Source: Saccoglossus kowalevskii
Taxonomy: Eukaryota > Hemichordata > Enteropneusta > Harrimaniidae
DNA: 38,896 nucleotides
NCBI RefSeq assembly: GCF_000003605.2
Contig: NW_003155740.1
Coordinates: 261,257-300,152 of the forward strand
Reading direction: 5' to 3'
Part shown: in pieces, positions 27,801 to 38,896 of the stretch
Layout: each line of letters opens with the position of its first letter
How positions within the stretch are numbered: the stretch's first letter is position 1
The notes under the pieces: model-generated
What the model was told of the DNA's origin: nothing
What the model saw: the letters and a program-made list of their open reading frames with translations, nothing else
Databases searched by the model: none
Translations under genes and position numbers: made by a program

Positions 27801-30800
27801 AACGCCTCATCACCTGACCATCACTCGGTGGTCTCTGATATGATGTAAATGATTCGTTGAGCTCAGCTTCGACTATAATTACATACTTTTTGTTGAATGT
27901 CTTCTTCCACTTCTCAAGTTCATGAGTGACAAAGTTTACATCAGAAAGGCACTTAAAACCCTTTGGAATGGAGAGGAACCTACAGAGGAAGTACAGATAT
28001 CATGAAAACAAGACTGAAAACAGAGAACTTGTTGGGCCAAATATTTTTTATTTAAGGAATATGACATTATATTGATAGACGTTAATATTCATCATTTGCT
28101 TTTTTTCGATCTCAAGTATGATTTGAAATAACAATTTGAATATCGCATACAATTCAGGCAATTCACGATTTAAGTTCTATTTGATTCAGAAAAATAACTT
28201 TATTTGGTCACATCTTAAATATCACTATAAAAACTACATTTAAGAGGTGATTTGTACCTTATAAGAAGCAAAACTCCTTTGTCCCCCATATGAAGTAACG
28301 ACGGTCGCATCTGAACTAAAGCATGTAAATTAGCCTCCACCTCACAGGCCTCATCTAAGATGTCAATGGCTTCTATAGCAATGGCACGGTTCTTATCATA
28401 CAGTTGTGTCACAAGCAATTCCATTCCCCAGTTAGTGAAGAAGGGAGCCTGGGCTCGTAGTAACACTCTAAGATGACTGGTGGCATACTGTCTTACATTC
28501 TGAAAAAAATTAATGTATATCCCTCAGCCTACAGATGATTTTTACTCTGTTGCCACTGTGTTTGAGCAAACATCGAAAACTGAATACATGGTCATTTCAA
28601 ACCATTTCAAATTATTATCAAAAAGCGATGGATATTTTCTGAATATCTCTACATATACTGCCATTTCACACATATGCAGAATTAACAAATACATGTAGAG
28701 ATATAATGTAAGGTTTAATTTTAGTTGAACAAATATTGTCCCATCCATGGTCTCTATGGGGAAAACAGTAGTTGGGGATAATATAATCATACAAATCATG
28801 AACACGTGATGAGTCAACATTCAGAAAACTTAGGAATCACACTGACATACTTTACTTATTAGACAATCAAACAGTAACTGTACTTTGAAATTTGGTATAC
28901 AATATTCTCAAAGACAATGTAAACTTAGGCGAGATAGATGGCAAATGATAATCATTAATTTAAACATTGTAAGTTTCTCACCTCTGGTGCTGATGACAGC
29001 ACTTTGGATAGTATGATTCTTGACAGACTGTCCCTAGTATAGTCTAAACTGGTGATAACTAATTTGATGAGGTATTCATGAGACTGCGACGAACAGAGAT
29101 CAAGTAAACTGCAAATAAAGACAAGAAGCGTCAATGCCAAATTCGGCATAACAAAATCCATCAAAATTTGACAAGGGTTGTCAATGTCACTTTATTCACA
29201 TTGAATATTATTGTTTTAACTGTGAATAAAAAACAATTATGAGATGTTACTGTTTGTATTGCAGCATTATAGGAATTTTAGACTAGGTAACAATAATTTC
29301 ATAGTGACGCGTGATGCTATTACTTCAATTCAAATCAATCAAATCATATGTGTGATCATTGACACATGTGTAATTAGCACAAATAAGCATAAGCTTCATA
29401 AATACTGCTCCAGAAAATTATAGTGTTTTGGGACATGATTACGTGATAAAAATGTCATCACCTGATAGCACTAATTTGTAGAATCTTATGGGGTCATGGT
29501 CTATTATCTACACATATTTCGGGAATAATACATCCCATAATATCACTCATACATGGATTATGGTAATTAATTAATAAATCAATAAAAAAGCGTCAAATAA
29601 ATCAAGATGATTACCACAAATATGGCAATGACTATTCCTAATAATAAGAAAATTAATAATAATACAACACATAAGCAGAGTTTAATATACATCAACAGTT
29701 TGAATGACACTGGTAAATAAATATTCTTTTAACAATGAACCTCAAACTTAACACCAACGTCATTTTATTATATGGAACCCTAAACTACCCTGAATCACTA
29801 TATAATCTTAAAATAAAATGGTCTTCCTAAGGTAAGGTTATTATAAAGACCTATTTCAAACCAATGACTGATTAATATTTATAAAAATTAATTGTTATTA
29901 TTTTATGAATTACACCTCATATTAACTTACTGTTGAAATAATCCAGTCTTCTCCAAAATCTTTTCTCCTGATAAAGTAGTAGTTAATTTACCAATAAATA
30001 AAAAATAATGTTGACTCAGATTATGTGTAACTTTGTGAGAGCCAAAAATGGCGTCTGCTGATTGTGGTGTCCTCTTCAATGTGTCGGCTAAACAATCTAC
30101 TATCTCTTGCATCAGCTCACTCAAGATTTTCTCTCCTTCCTGGTAATTTAAAACAGACGTAATGAGATAAAATATACTTGTCATACATGTATACCGCTCA
30201 GTGTAATTATAAGTTCACACAATGAATGCTTGCCATGCTTACCTCTTCACATGTCAGTAGGAAATCTACGAGTTGTATACCAGCCACTGAGTACTTGTCA
30301 GAATCCAACACAGACAACTCAATGTTGTCATACAGACAACTGCTGGGTTTGAAGAATTGGATTAATCTCCTGATAAATCTGCCCAAACAAAGAAAATAAA
30401 GATGAAGATTATTGATAATAATATACAAATATGAACAAAGGGAATCAAATTTTGTTGTTAATAGAAGATTTATAACTGTGCTCTCCATACAGAAGTTTAA
30501 CACTGACAACACACACAAGTAAGCCAATACACTACAAGAAAATGCTCATATTCTGTACAGGTAAGTATAACAACAAACACCCTATTGGTCGGTATACCAT
30601 ACTCGTTCAACATAGAGCCCCCCCCCCCCCTATTTTGGGGGAATTTCAGTTTCAGGGCCATGTTTAACTAAGTGTTCACCCCTTCAGATAAATAAAATAT
30701 ACTCACATCATATATGCTCTATTAGAAGCACATGTAAACCCAAAGTCACATTTGTTGTATACTGAATCAATAAAATATTACTTATTTTGACCATAGAAAT

Positions 30801-33800
30801 ACTTCTGTAATTTACATATTAGTGCATGCGCCGCTAATTGAGCTAATATGGTACAAGGTATACACATAGGGTAAAATAAAACATTATTTTCATACTTTTT
30901 GATCAATTTCGATCAAGACCTGAATCAATTAGGAAATTATATCCATTTATTGGGAAGAAACATCATGGAAATAAATTACCTGAGATTCACAGTATCATCT
31001 AGTCTTCTTAGTGAGGTACTTGGCCACTGTGAACAAAGGCAAAGACCAACAGATTGAGAATGTGAACTCAACAACAATTACAGAAGCTAGATCAACCAAT
31101 CCCACACAAAAAGTTAATTTAAAATAGTTTCTCTCATCACCTGTGAAATGTTCCATAAACCTGTGACGAGAAACACTTGTTCAGTGACAACAAATTTGGT
31201 TTTGTGACCTTTGAAAAATATAGATACTATTTCTATATATACTATTCCTATAATATGCCATTTCCATTATTTTTTCATTAGTATGCCATCAAGATATACA
31301 TATCAAAAAAAAAATATTTTTCAAAAGTTCAAAATGTCATGGAAAATTATCAAAAATTTCAAAAAATTAACAGTATGATAATAATTTTCCATTATACAAC
31401 AGGAAGTTCTCTGCCATATTTAGAACTTGATTCCAACTAAATAATGAGAAATGGGCATCTTCTGAACTCAAGTCGTGGTTAGAAATGGAAGATGCAATTA
31501 TAGTGAATTAGGTACTTCAACACATTACTTCACAGCTCATCAAAATACTAAGATCACTTGTACATGACAATAGGATGAAATAACCCAGAATGTGTGTATA
31601 AAACATCTCAACTATTATGCAGGGATATTTGTATATGATACCTTGAGTAAAGCTGTAATAATATTCCAGTTCCAAGCCTGATGTTGTGAAGTTGAAATCA
31701 CCATAGAGTCTCTAATTGCCTGCCCAACTGGATCATCATAGTCCTGTGTGAAAAAAGGTTTACGTATACTTGATCAAAGAAGCTGAAGCTGAGTAGTATT
31801 TTAGACTGTATCTCTCACATGTACATGTGCATCCTCTGCTATTCTGTGATGTCCTTCATCAAATTACATTTGCTTTAAGTGTACACAGAACTTGTGGGAT
31901 CATGAGATTTGTTGCAAATCAAATCATCCTACACAGATATCAAAGTTGCATACCCTGATCTTGGTATCAATCATAATGAACAGTACTCTGCAATAGTAGT
32001 AGCAATCATGCGTACACATTCATATAGTTTAGATTTATCAACTATCAGTGCAGGCCATGAATAAACCCAGTCTTACTAAAACCTGATATAGATAGAGGTT
32101 CTGGTTGCTTTCAATCTCACAACGCTGGTCACCTATTATGCAAACCACATTTCGCAGCTTTGCTCGACAAAATTTGACAACCAACTAGAGCCCACAGGCA
32201 ATGGTAATACATTTTTTGATTTGTTGCTGTTCCTACAAGACATAATTTGTATAAGTAGGTACATGTAGTCACATGTAGGCCAGATTATAACCAGCCTATA
32301 TGAGTTTGAAATCAGATTAGGATTGACCCAATGAGACATTATTGATCTATGATACATAATATTTGGTAATCTATGTCCTAAGTAAATTTGCTTAAGACAA
32401 CAAAATTTTAAATATTACTTAAAAGAAAGATCACCAAATATTTTCTACTATATATTGGTCTGCACAGCATTTATTTATTTACTATTTATTATGGCATCAA
32501 TGTTGGCGACACTCACCTTGTAAATAGCTTTAATTAGTTTTTCATGACTGAGTCTTTCAGTTAATTGCGTGTCAATTTTATGCTCCCTTGTATATTTCAT
32601 GATCTGATCTAAAAATAAACTTGACGGCACTGGACCCCTCTTCTTCATTTCATGGAATCGGTTTAATCGATTGACAGCTATACTGGCTCGACTGAAAATA
32701 AATGAATTTAGGAATGTTAGAATTGTTAAACGCAGCACCTAAAACAATCTGTGACTAGATGAGGCTCGATTCTAAGCACTCTTAAATTCTGCTGTTTCAG
32801 ATTATCATATTTTTTTCTCTTCTAGCATTTGAAACATGAGTAGATGATGTCATCAGTGTTCTCACTGACACTCATGTCAAATTGTCAATTTCAGTTTTAC
32901 TTTATTTTTTTACATGTTTTGTGCATAACAACAACTTTTGTCAACTTTCAGAAAATAAACTTGTATAATATTTTCCATATATAATATTTTCCATATATCA
33001 AATTTTGTTTATTCAATTCAAAATTAAATCATTGAATAATACGTATATTGATTTATATATACATTTTTTCGTGGTTCAATTCATAACAGGAAACTACTGT
33101 AATGAACATCAAATAAACTTACACTCGTTCTATAGGTGGGACGTCAAATGAAGCTGCTATTGTCATCAGAGTTGGTAAACAATGAGAATGGTGACCACAT
33201 TCATATGGTAATAGTGTATTCGCCTAGAAATCAGAACAGCAACATTAGAGGTAATAGGACAAGCTATTTAAACAAGCTAATGATGTATTACAGCTGTAGT
33301 TTTGAGAGTAAACACAAATGAAATATTGTACTTATAGCTGCATTAGTTGCAATGAAATAGAGTATATAACTTCAGAATGAATATATAAAGAACATAAAGC
33401 ATTATACAGAACTGGTTGAGTTTGTCGTCAAATGATTGTGAATGACATGTTTAACATGATGCCCCTTACCATGTGTAATAACTCTCCTAATAATATTGTT
33501 GCTCTTATTGATAAGTGCTGCTCTCCTGTTGTGATGACTTCTACTAGACTCTGTCGAGACAATCAAAACAATCAATGTTTGCTTACAAAGATATTATAAT
33601 AAGCAAATTAAAGATACTCACATACAAATACAATATAAACTAATACCTCTAATAATCCAGCACCGATGAAAGCTTGTAATATCAATGCTATGTGATTCTC
33701 CACTAGATTACTTCGCGTCATTGCCCGATGTGGCAACACCCGCTTTGCTTCCTCGACCACAAACCCAGCTGACAACTTCCATGATACATGCTCTTGAGAA

Positions 33801-36800
33801 GGATCTACCAATCAAAAAATTATCTAGATGAGATACTTGATTTCAAACTCTCCTTTACCAAACAATATATTATTAGTAAGTCTAATCACTTATCAAACAT
33901 TATTTTCAGTAAAGTGTCTGTACTTATTTGTCTGTTACTGTAAAATCTGTATTAGAAGCCGCGGCTTCTATTGAAATGGTACAATGCTACAGAGGGGATT
34001 CGGCTTCTATTAGAGCATCTACACATATGAGAAATGATGAATTTTTGGTTCTCAATTATTCAAAAAGAATGGGTGGGACTTCTATTAGGGATGCGGCTTC
34101 TAATACAGATGTTAGGGTAGTGAGACTGGTGCATCCCATCTTGGAGTACAAAACAATCCCATTTCTTTAATGCAAGCATTACAAAAACTGTTTCTACAAT
34201 TCATTCATGTTAAACACAGTTTTCATAAAAAGCAAGGCTCTTGGTGTGATTGGATTTGTACCGCCCTCTGTCAACTATACTGATTAAAAGACCTTGTATT
34301 CACGAAGACAGATATTTGATATGTTATTCTTGAAAAAACTGTGCTGTATGTATGTCATTATTTAACCTGAAAGTTAATAGGCTTAATACCAGGAGGAAGG
34401 ATATCTCCCATGTTCCTTTACGTAGAGTGGAGGATTCAAAGGAGGGCTTCATGAATCATTTAGCTAGACTTTTTAATGATTTAATGTTTAATCAGTGTAG
34501 AAATTTAGGAAAATTTTAGTAACTCTATTCAATAGTTTATGAACTTCTGTGCCTGGTTTATTTTACTTAATCTAGTTATATTTATCATGTTATTATTTCT
34601 ATTGTTTGTTTGTTTTTACCTCATCTGTAAGTGGCTGCTTAGTGCACTGTTGGTGGGTGAATAAATAAGCAAGTGCAACACAGAAAATAAGGCACGCTTA
34701 AGTTCAAGTTGGAAATACTTATTTATGTTAGATCACTGTGAGACATGTCACCTACGATGGTGCATACTGGACACAGTGATAGTGATAATAAATTATTATA
34801 ATTACCTGAACTCAGTAAGGCTATATTAAAATTATCCGTCCATTCAGGAATTGGAAGACTAAATATTTCATAAAGGACGTCCATGACACCTTTCTGTAAA
34901 GTGAATGAGATTGAGTTAGAAACAGAAGGTGAACAGTGATGTGATACATGTTAACAAACCAAATTAATTTGGGTGATGTGAAACATAAGAATTCATGCAC
35001 ATGCTACAAGATACAAAATTACCTATGTGTAAGCAATTTGATAATAGTTGATAAGAGATTATTAAATGCTTTTACAATATCATCTCAGAGTGCAACTTGA
35101 AATAGATGAAGTTTTTTTAGCACTTAATATATTTACTGGACCATGAATTACTCGTTTCAGGTCATTCAAGATCATTCACATGGCCATATTTTCACAAAAG
35201 TCACTATGACCTCATGTTTTAATGACCCTAGTGAAATGTTTACTGCTGCATTATCTTGTGATTTACACAGACTTGCAAAATTCATGAAAATTTGGCACGA
35301 AATTGAAGCTGTTTTTCAGTTTCTTAAAGAGCCAAAATTACTGTGCGGTGTGTGATAAACATCTAACATGACATGAAAACTGTAATATATTGAACTAAAA
35401 ACTATTTATATGATACTTGGACACACAACTGATTTAATAAACTATGGTACCGGTATATAAATTACCCAGTAAATCAAAGTGCATATGGGCAAACAATGCA
35501 TAATCATGTATGGGTAATTTATTATAGTTGCTTTTCAATTTCACACATAGATGAGTAATATACTACAAATAATATGCAGCACAGTCAAGTAATTCTTACC
35601 CTCAAATCCTCATTAGGAACTGATAAAACACCAAGAAATGAACACAAACCACTGGCATCAGGTCTACAAAGACGTATCATTCCTGTAATATAAATTGTAA
35701 GATTATGCAACACCAACAGCAGTTTCAGAGAAGACACTTATAACCTTACTGCTAGAAGGCAGTATCTAACAAGAAATTGGTTTTCTAGACTACTGCTAGA
35801 GGGCAGTATACAACTAGAAATTAATTGACTAGACTAGTGCTAGAGGGCAGTATACAATTAGAAATTAGTTTACTATACTACTAGTAGAGGGCAGTATACA
35901 ACTAGAAATTAGTTTACAAGACTACTGCTAGAGGGCAGTATACAAGTAGAAATTAGTTTACTAGACTATTGCTAGAGGGCAGTATACAACTATAAATTAG
36001 TTTACTAGACTATTGCTAGAGGGCAGTATACAACTAGAAATTAGTTTACTATACTACTAGTAGAGGGCAGTATACAACTAGAAATTAGTTTACTAGACTA
36101 CTGCTAGAGGGCAGTATACAACTAGAAATTAGTTTACTAGACTACTGCTAGAGGGCAGTATATAAGTTATTTACTAGATTACAGTATACAACTACAAACA
36201 CATTTATTTTATTACTTTCAAAGGGAGGCATAACTAAACTGTTTATTTGATTGCAACTAGAGGGTGGTGAAACGAGGTAAATTAAATTGTTCCCACTAGA
36301 AGGCAAATTAATTAGAAACACATTTATTCATTCACTGCTCACATTTCAGTCAATCTGGTGACTCAGTCACTGCATTAGAAAACAATTAATATATACATGT
36401 ATGCTCTATTAAAAGCATATTTCCAATAGAAATGCACATATACCAACAATTGCACTGATTTTATGGTGGATTATTATTAAAATATAACTTATTTTGAAGA
36501 TACCCCTAATCATGAGATAAGTGACCTTTTAAAGGGCAGTGGTCGTCACTCTGTGTTCTGTTCGATATAGGACTCATAGTGATAAACACAGTGCATGTGA
36601 TAAGTGACCTTTTAAAGGGCAGTGGTCGTCACTCTGTGTTCTGTTCGATATAGGACTCATAGTGATAAACACAGTGCATGTGAAATACAATGTTTGATAT
36701 CATGAAATTCCAACACATGCTGCGCTATGGCCGCAGCCTTTAAACCTTTTCAGTAAGTTACTGCGTCAAATTATATACATACCTGGCCATGATCTAAACA

Positions 36801-37461
36801 TCGTTACTATCGCCATACGACTTGCTAAACAGCGTGCATGTCTATCATCACTATCCAAGGAAACAAATGAAAATGTGTGATTTTTTCTTAAATACAGCAT
36901 CAATGTCATACAAAAATTATTATGCTAGTTGGCAAGAAAATTACTCAATAAATAAATATTGGCCTTAAATTTATCAAATTGATTTGGACATAACTTTTAC
37001 AGAATTTTGGCAGTACAGAATATTTTTTGAGAAAAGCTGTCTGAAAATATGCAAAAATACATATTTTTGGAACAATTTTCATAAGAATCTTTTTTAAAAG
37101 TATAACATCTTTACCAATAATTTGTGGCAAATACACATCTTATAACTACTTATGATGGGTTACCCCCAAAAAAAGAGATTTTTTTAAAAAAAGAGATTTA
37201 ATCTGTGTAAAAAGAGATTTTTTTACTAAAGAAAACAATGATATATTTGGCATACAAAAAATTCTGTTCAACACTATAATTCATACACCATATATCTTGG
37301 TTTAAGGCATAAAACCACATTATAAATGTCAAAAAAATGTAATGAAATATTTTTACAACAGGCAGCCACGATATAAACAGAAACCAATCTTACCTTATAT
37401 GGGCATCCGGAATTTGGAAAGTATGATGATAGTGAATATCTGTGTAAGGAGCTAAAATTTT
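19351..37461 (-). CDS. RICTOR: RICTOR, mTOR complex 2 scaffold subunit (23 exons; N-terminus beyond the window)
   Basis: Exons in transcript order: 37461-37394, 36850-36783, 35682-35600, 34893-34806, 33804-33647, 33550-33470, 33223-33123, 32691-32517, 31743-31642, 31026-30980, 30378-30243, 30139-29931, 29108-28982, 28499-28258, 27979-27700, 27306-27217, 25933-25827, 25156-23903, 23092-22951, 21805-21502, 20702-20390, 20040-19902, 19428-19351. Every junction is GT/AG and phase-consistent, giving 1,463 residues and a TGA stop with no frameshift. It matches human RICTOR throughout, starting at 'ILAPYTDIHYHH' and including 'LNRFHEMKKRGP', 'LSQHYFLFIGKL', 'NWGMELLVTQLYDKN', 'PVHLYGQLVQHKAG' and 'RRFVQELFQDM'. 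The first two thirds is the helical-repeat scaffold; the 1,254-bp exon is a disordered phospho-region; the end is the conserved C-terminal domain. RICTOR defines mTORC2, which phosphorylates AKT, SGK and PKC. About 250 N-terminal residues are missing beyond the right edge. Confidence 0.97.
20110..20205. repeat. Short triplicated motif in a RICTOR intron
   Basis: Three copies of a motif like GTAACATGTGCTATAAAATGG occur about 35 bases apart between exons 20040-19902 and 20702-20390, the third copy diverged. Confidence 0.7.
20838..20960. repeat. MITE-like inverted repeat in a RICTOR intron
   Basis: A perfect 13-bp hairpin, TATTTTCACTGAA at 20873-20885 and its complement at 20893-20905, has a 7-base loop and is flanked by imperfect arms (TTTTGCTTGGAATT versus AAATCAAGCGAA). 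A third copy of the arm, TCAGTGAAAATAAATTCC, follows at about 20932. The layout suggests a degraded miniature inverted-repeat element. Confidence 0.5.
22719..22795 (+). repeat. tRNA-derived SINE-like fragment or tRNA pseudogene
   Basis: TAGCTCAATTGGTTAGA from 22726 is a textbook A-box with D-arm, and a B-box-like TATCAAGCC begins at about 22771, close to the tRNA spacing. Acceptor-stem ends do not pair and the B-box is degraded, so it is not a working tRNA. It lies in the RICTOR intron between 21805 and 22951. Confidence 0.5.
23425..23785. repeat. Copies of a ~157-bp repeat family in a RICTOR intron
   Basis: One partial copy (from about 23425) and about one and a half further copies carry the words ATCAAAGCAATCAGACTTG, AAAAATATCACTTTTCACC and GAACAAATCTGAGAGAGG. 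The same words make up the array at 38290-38896 in another intron of the same gene. Confidence 0.8.
23903..25156 (-). CDS. RICTOR: RICTOR large disordered phospho-region exon (417 codons plus split ends)
   Basis: This single exon starts with the last helical segment ('CFYVLGMIAKTK', 'VRHSRKDIWPVV') and then becomes a Ser/Thr/Arg-rich tail. Islands shared with vertebrate RICTOR are 'STFFLDINE', 'KLRSSSSVDF' (the place of human Thr1135, here with K-x-R-x-x-S spacing suited to a basophilic kinase), 'RSESFTETVTSGISS' and 'TTRDAQGYAALKNLKK'. The islands imply conserved regulatory or binding sites inside an otherwise fast-evolving segment. Confidence 0.95.
25157..25826 (-). other. RICTOR intron, no feature seen
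   Basis: About 670 bases of AT-rich intron. The 75-codon plus-strand frame inside it has no domain and no splice logic. Confidence 0.6.
26340..27100. repeat. 31-bp minisatellite, interrupted by an assembly gap
   Basis: At least 20 visible copies of a 31-bp unit containing TGTCAATGCACATGAACC, with frequent CATTG/CCTTG and GGAAA/GGTAA/GATAA variants. It fills most of the RICTOR intron between exons 27306-27217 and 25933-25827. Because Ns split it, the true copy number is unknown. Confidence 0.95.
26966..27015. other. Assembly gap of 50 Ns
   Basis: Exactly 50 Ns inside the 31-bp minisatellite, a placeholder length typical of unsized gaps. The real sequence is probably more of the same repeat. 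Confidence 0.97.
29109..29930 (-). other. RICTOR intron, no feature seen
   Basis: About 820 bases of AT-rich intron between exons 30139-29931 and 29108-28982. No repeat or coding signal was recognised. Confidence 0.65.
30618..30630. repeat. Poly(C) tract of 13 bases
   Basis: An uninterrupted C run in a RICTOR intron, followed by a TTTTGGGGG stretch that could fold back on it. Confidence 0.9.
31744..32516 (-). other. RICTOR intron, no feature seen
   Basis: About 770 bases of intron without recognisable elements. A 73-codon minus-strand frame at 32136-32357 does not continue the RICTOR alignment, and the flanking exons join directly without it. Confidence 0.6.
33945..34110. mobile_element. 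MITE-like element with 18-bp perfect terminal inverted repeats
   Basis: ATCTGTATTAGAAGCCGC at 33945-33962 is the exact reverse complement of 34093-34110. Inside, variants of CGGCTTCTATTAG recur in direct orientation at about 33961, 34001 and 34078. The element is about 166 bp, has no coding capacity and shows no clear target-site duplication. It sits in the RICTOR intron between 33804 and 34806. The family was not recognised. Confidence 0.7.
35752..36160. repeat. Ten-copy 44-bp tandem array with a CTCF-like motif in each unit
   Basis: The word AGAGGGCAG (AGAAGGCAG in the first copy) ends at 35763, 35806, 35850, 35894, 35938, 35982, 36026, 36070, 36114 and 36158, a period of 43 then exactly 44 bases. 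The rest of the unit includes TATACAACTAGAAATTAG. It lies in the RICTOR intron between exons 36850-36783 and 35682-35600. Confidence 0.95.
36516..36681. repeat. Perfect 83-bp tandem duplication
   Basis: Positions 36516-36598 and 36599-36681 are identical base for base. Each copy carries AAAGGGCAGTGG, partly like the core of the neighbouring 44-bp array. It is either a very recent duplication or an assembly artefact. Confidence 0.93.
36851..37393 (-). other. RICTOR intron, AT-rich, no gene
   Basis: About 540 bases with a triplicated AAAAAGAGATTTTTTT-like word near 37171-37222. No exon was seen. Confidence 0.6.
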
Positions 37462-38289
37462 CTGAAAAAATAAAAATAAAAAGATATTTGCAAGAATCTC
37501 TATAGCAACTAAACAATAATACTGTATACTGCTTTAATTTTGTGAAACAAATTCAATGAGTCAGAGATTTTTACAAAATGTTATTCTCATGAATGCCACC
37601 CATTAAATTGAGAAATTTCCTTAAGCGAAAATTAAACAGTTTACAGTAACATATTTTCACTGTTACAAAGTACACTACTTGTAATAGTTTGTCTATATCA
37701 AAATTACAGTGATTTATAGTACATCAATCAGGCCTGAACAATTCTAACAACCACCGATATGCCTAACATTTATTTACATCATGGAAACATTTTTTACCTC
37801 ATTGTCAATTTACAATATAGACAGTAGCAGGCAAAACCAATATATTCTTCATCAAGACAAACAATATTAATATTAATCAATTTAATTTTGTTAGAGGCTA
37901 CAATTTCACAACATTTGTGTAATATAAAAAATGTCAAAATTCCACAGCAGTAAAAGGATTAGTGCAACAGGAAGTCACGTGACATTCTGTGAAATTTAGC
38001 CACCTAGTATACAACAAATTATCAAGTATTCAGTCATTTGTATTATTTCTACACTTGTATTCAGTAATAAAACATTTGACTCAACCTTTACCTGTACACA
38101 GGTATCATAAAACCTTGCCCGTTACAAATAAAGGTCTCTAAACCTATTTATCAAGCAATCTGCAGCTAATTTTAATATTGAACAGAAGCTACATCACATA
38201 ATGAAACAAGCAGCTTCTCAGCTGAGATAGCTCCGCTGTTAGCAATGCACATTTCAATTAAAGAACTGAAGACATCATTGAAAATGAAC
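37462..38289 (-). other. RICTOR upstream intron, no exon recognised
   Basis: The exon preceding 37461 should encode a helical repeat ending just before ILAPYTD. I searched this stretch on the minus strand for it and found none that matches, so it probably lies beyond 38896. Confidence 0.55.
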
Positions 38290-38295
38290 AATATG

Positions 38296-38896
38296 AATAG
38301 TATCAAAGCAATCGGACTTACAGTTTTTAACAAGAAGTCGAAAATATCACTTTTTACCAAAAATTACAAAAATATTCACCAAAATAAATTAATTAGAGAA
38401 TTGAAGATATCATCACAAAATGAACAAATCTGAGAGAGTTCCACATGTAGTACCTATATATGTAATATCAAAGCAATCGGACTTACAGTTTTCAACAAGA
38501 AGTCGAAAATATCACTTTTTACCAAAAATGGCAAAAATATTCACCAAAATTAGAGAACTGAAGATATCATCACAAAATGAACAAATCTGAGAAAGGTCTA
38601 CATGTAGTATCTATATATGTAATATCAAAGCAATTGAACTATTGATTTTTAACAAGAAGTCGAAAATATCACTTTTTACCAAAAATTACAAAAATATTCA
38701 CCAAAATTAGAGAATTGAAGATATCATCACGAAATGAACAAATCTGAGAGAGGTCCACATGTAGTACCTATATATGTAGTATCAAAGCAATTGCACTTGC
38801 GGTTTTTAACAAGAAGTCGAAAATATCACTTTTTACCAAAAATGATAAAAATATTCACCAAAATTAGAGAATTGAAGATATCAACATGAAATGAAC
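38296..38896. repeat. ~157-bp tandem satellite-like array running off the window
   Basis: Four successive copies start with ATCAAAGCAATCGGACTTAC-like words at about 38301, 38467, 38625 and 38782. Each unit includes GTCGAAAATATCACTTTTTA, a TTCACCAAAATTAGAGAA word and GAACAAATCTGAGAGAG. The array continues past the right edge and is shared with 23425-23785. Confidence 0.9.

Noticed and set aside
32136-32357. 73-codon minus-strand frame in a RICTOR intron
   Set aside because: The flanking exons join directly (AIYK to DYDDP) in phase, leaving no room for an extra exon.
38172-38360. 62-codon minus-strand frame considered as the missing upstream RICTOR exon
   Set aside because: The peptide does not align with the RICTOR segment expected before ILAPYTD, and its lower half overlaps the 157-bp repeat.

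Overview
This window is AT-rich genomic DNA of a non-vertebrate animal, most likely a marine invertebrate such as a hemichordate, echinoderm, lancelet or mollusc; the sequence alone does not settle which. It carries intron-rich genes with GT/AG splice sites, long introns full of simple repeats, tandem arrays and small inverted-repeat elements, and one 50-base assembly gap of Ns. Three protein families were recognised clearly and rebuilt exon by exon with consistent reading phase, and a fourth gene is a single-exon sulfotransferase.

Left part (about 1-6,300, minus strand): positions 193-3873 hold the first eight coding exons of an ABC transporter of the sulfonylurea-receptor type (ABCC8/ABCC9-like): the whole TMD0, the L0 linker and most of the first transmembrane domain. 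The two ATPase domains lie outside the window. Upstream of it, two phase-compatible exon candidates (4471-4563 and 5830-6027, minus strand) belong to something I could not identify.

Centre (about 7,286-15,670, plus strand): an intronless type II membrane protein related to heparan-sulfate glucosamine 3-O-sulfotransferases (7286-8497), in which several PAPS-binding residues are changed; a possible two-exon remnant of another signal-anchored protein (9470-10120); and an eight-exon secreted carboxylesterase of the cholinesterase/carboxylesterase-B family (10218-15670, 597 aa) with an intact Ser-Glu-His triad.

Right part (about 16,860-38,896, minus strand): 23 exons (37461 down to 19351) encode the last 1,463 residues of RICTOR, the defining subunit of mTOR complex 2, followed by a probable long 3' UTR. 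The first roughly 250 residues lie beyond the right edge. RICTOR introns hold most of the unusual DNA: a 31-bp minisatellite broken by the gap, a ten-copy 44-bp array whose units carry a CTCF-like motif, a perfect 83-bp tandem duplication, a MITE-like element with 18-bp perfect inverted ends, a tRNA-derived sequence, and a ~157-bp satellite-like family found in two different introns.

The genes show no shared pathway: a membrane ABC protein, a Golgi-type sulfotransferase relative, a secreted esterase and a growth-signalling scaffold. The arrangement looks like ordinary animal gene neighbourhood, not an operon or a transferred island. All family assignments and comparisons with human proteins rest on recall of those proteins, not on a search.
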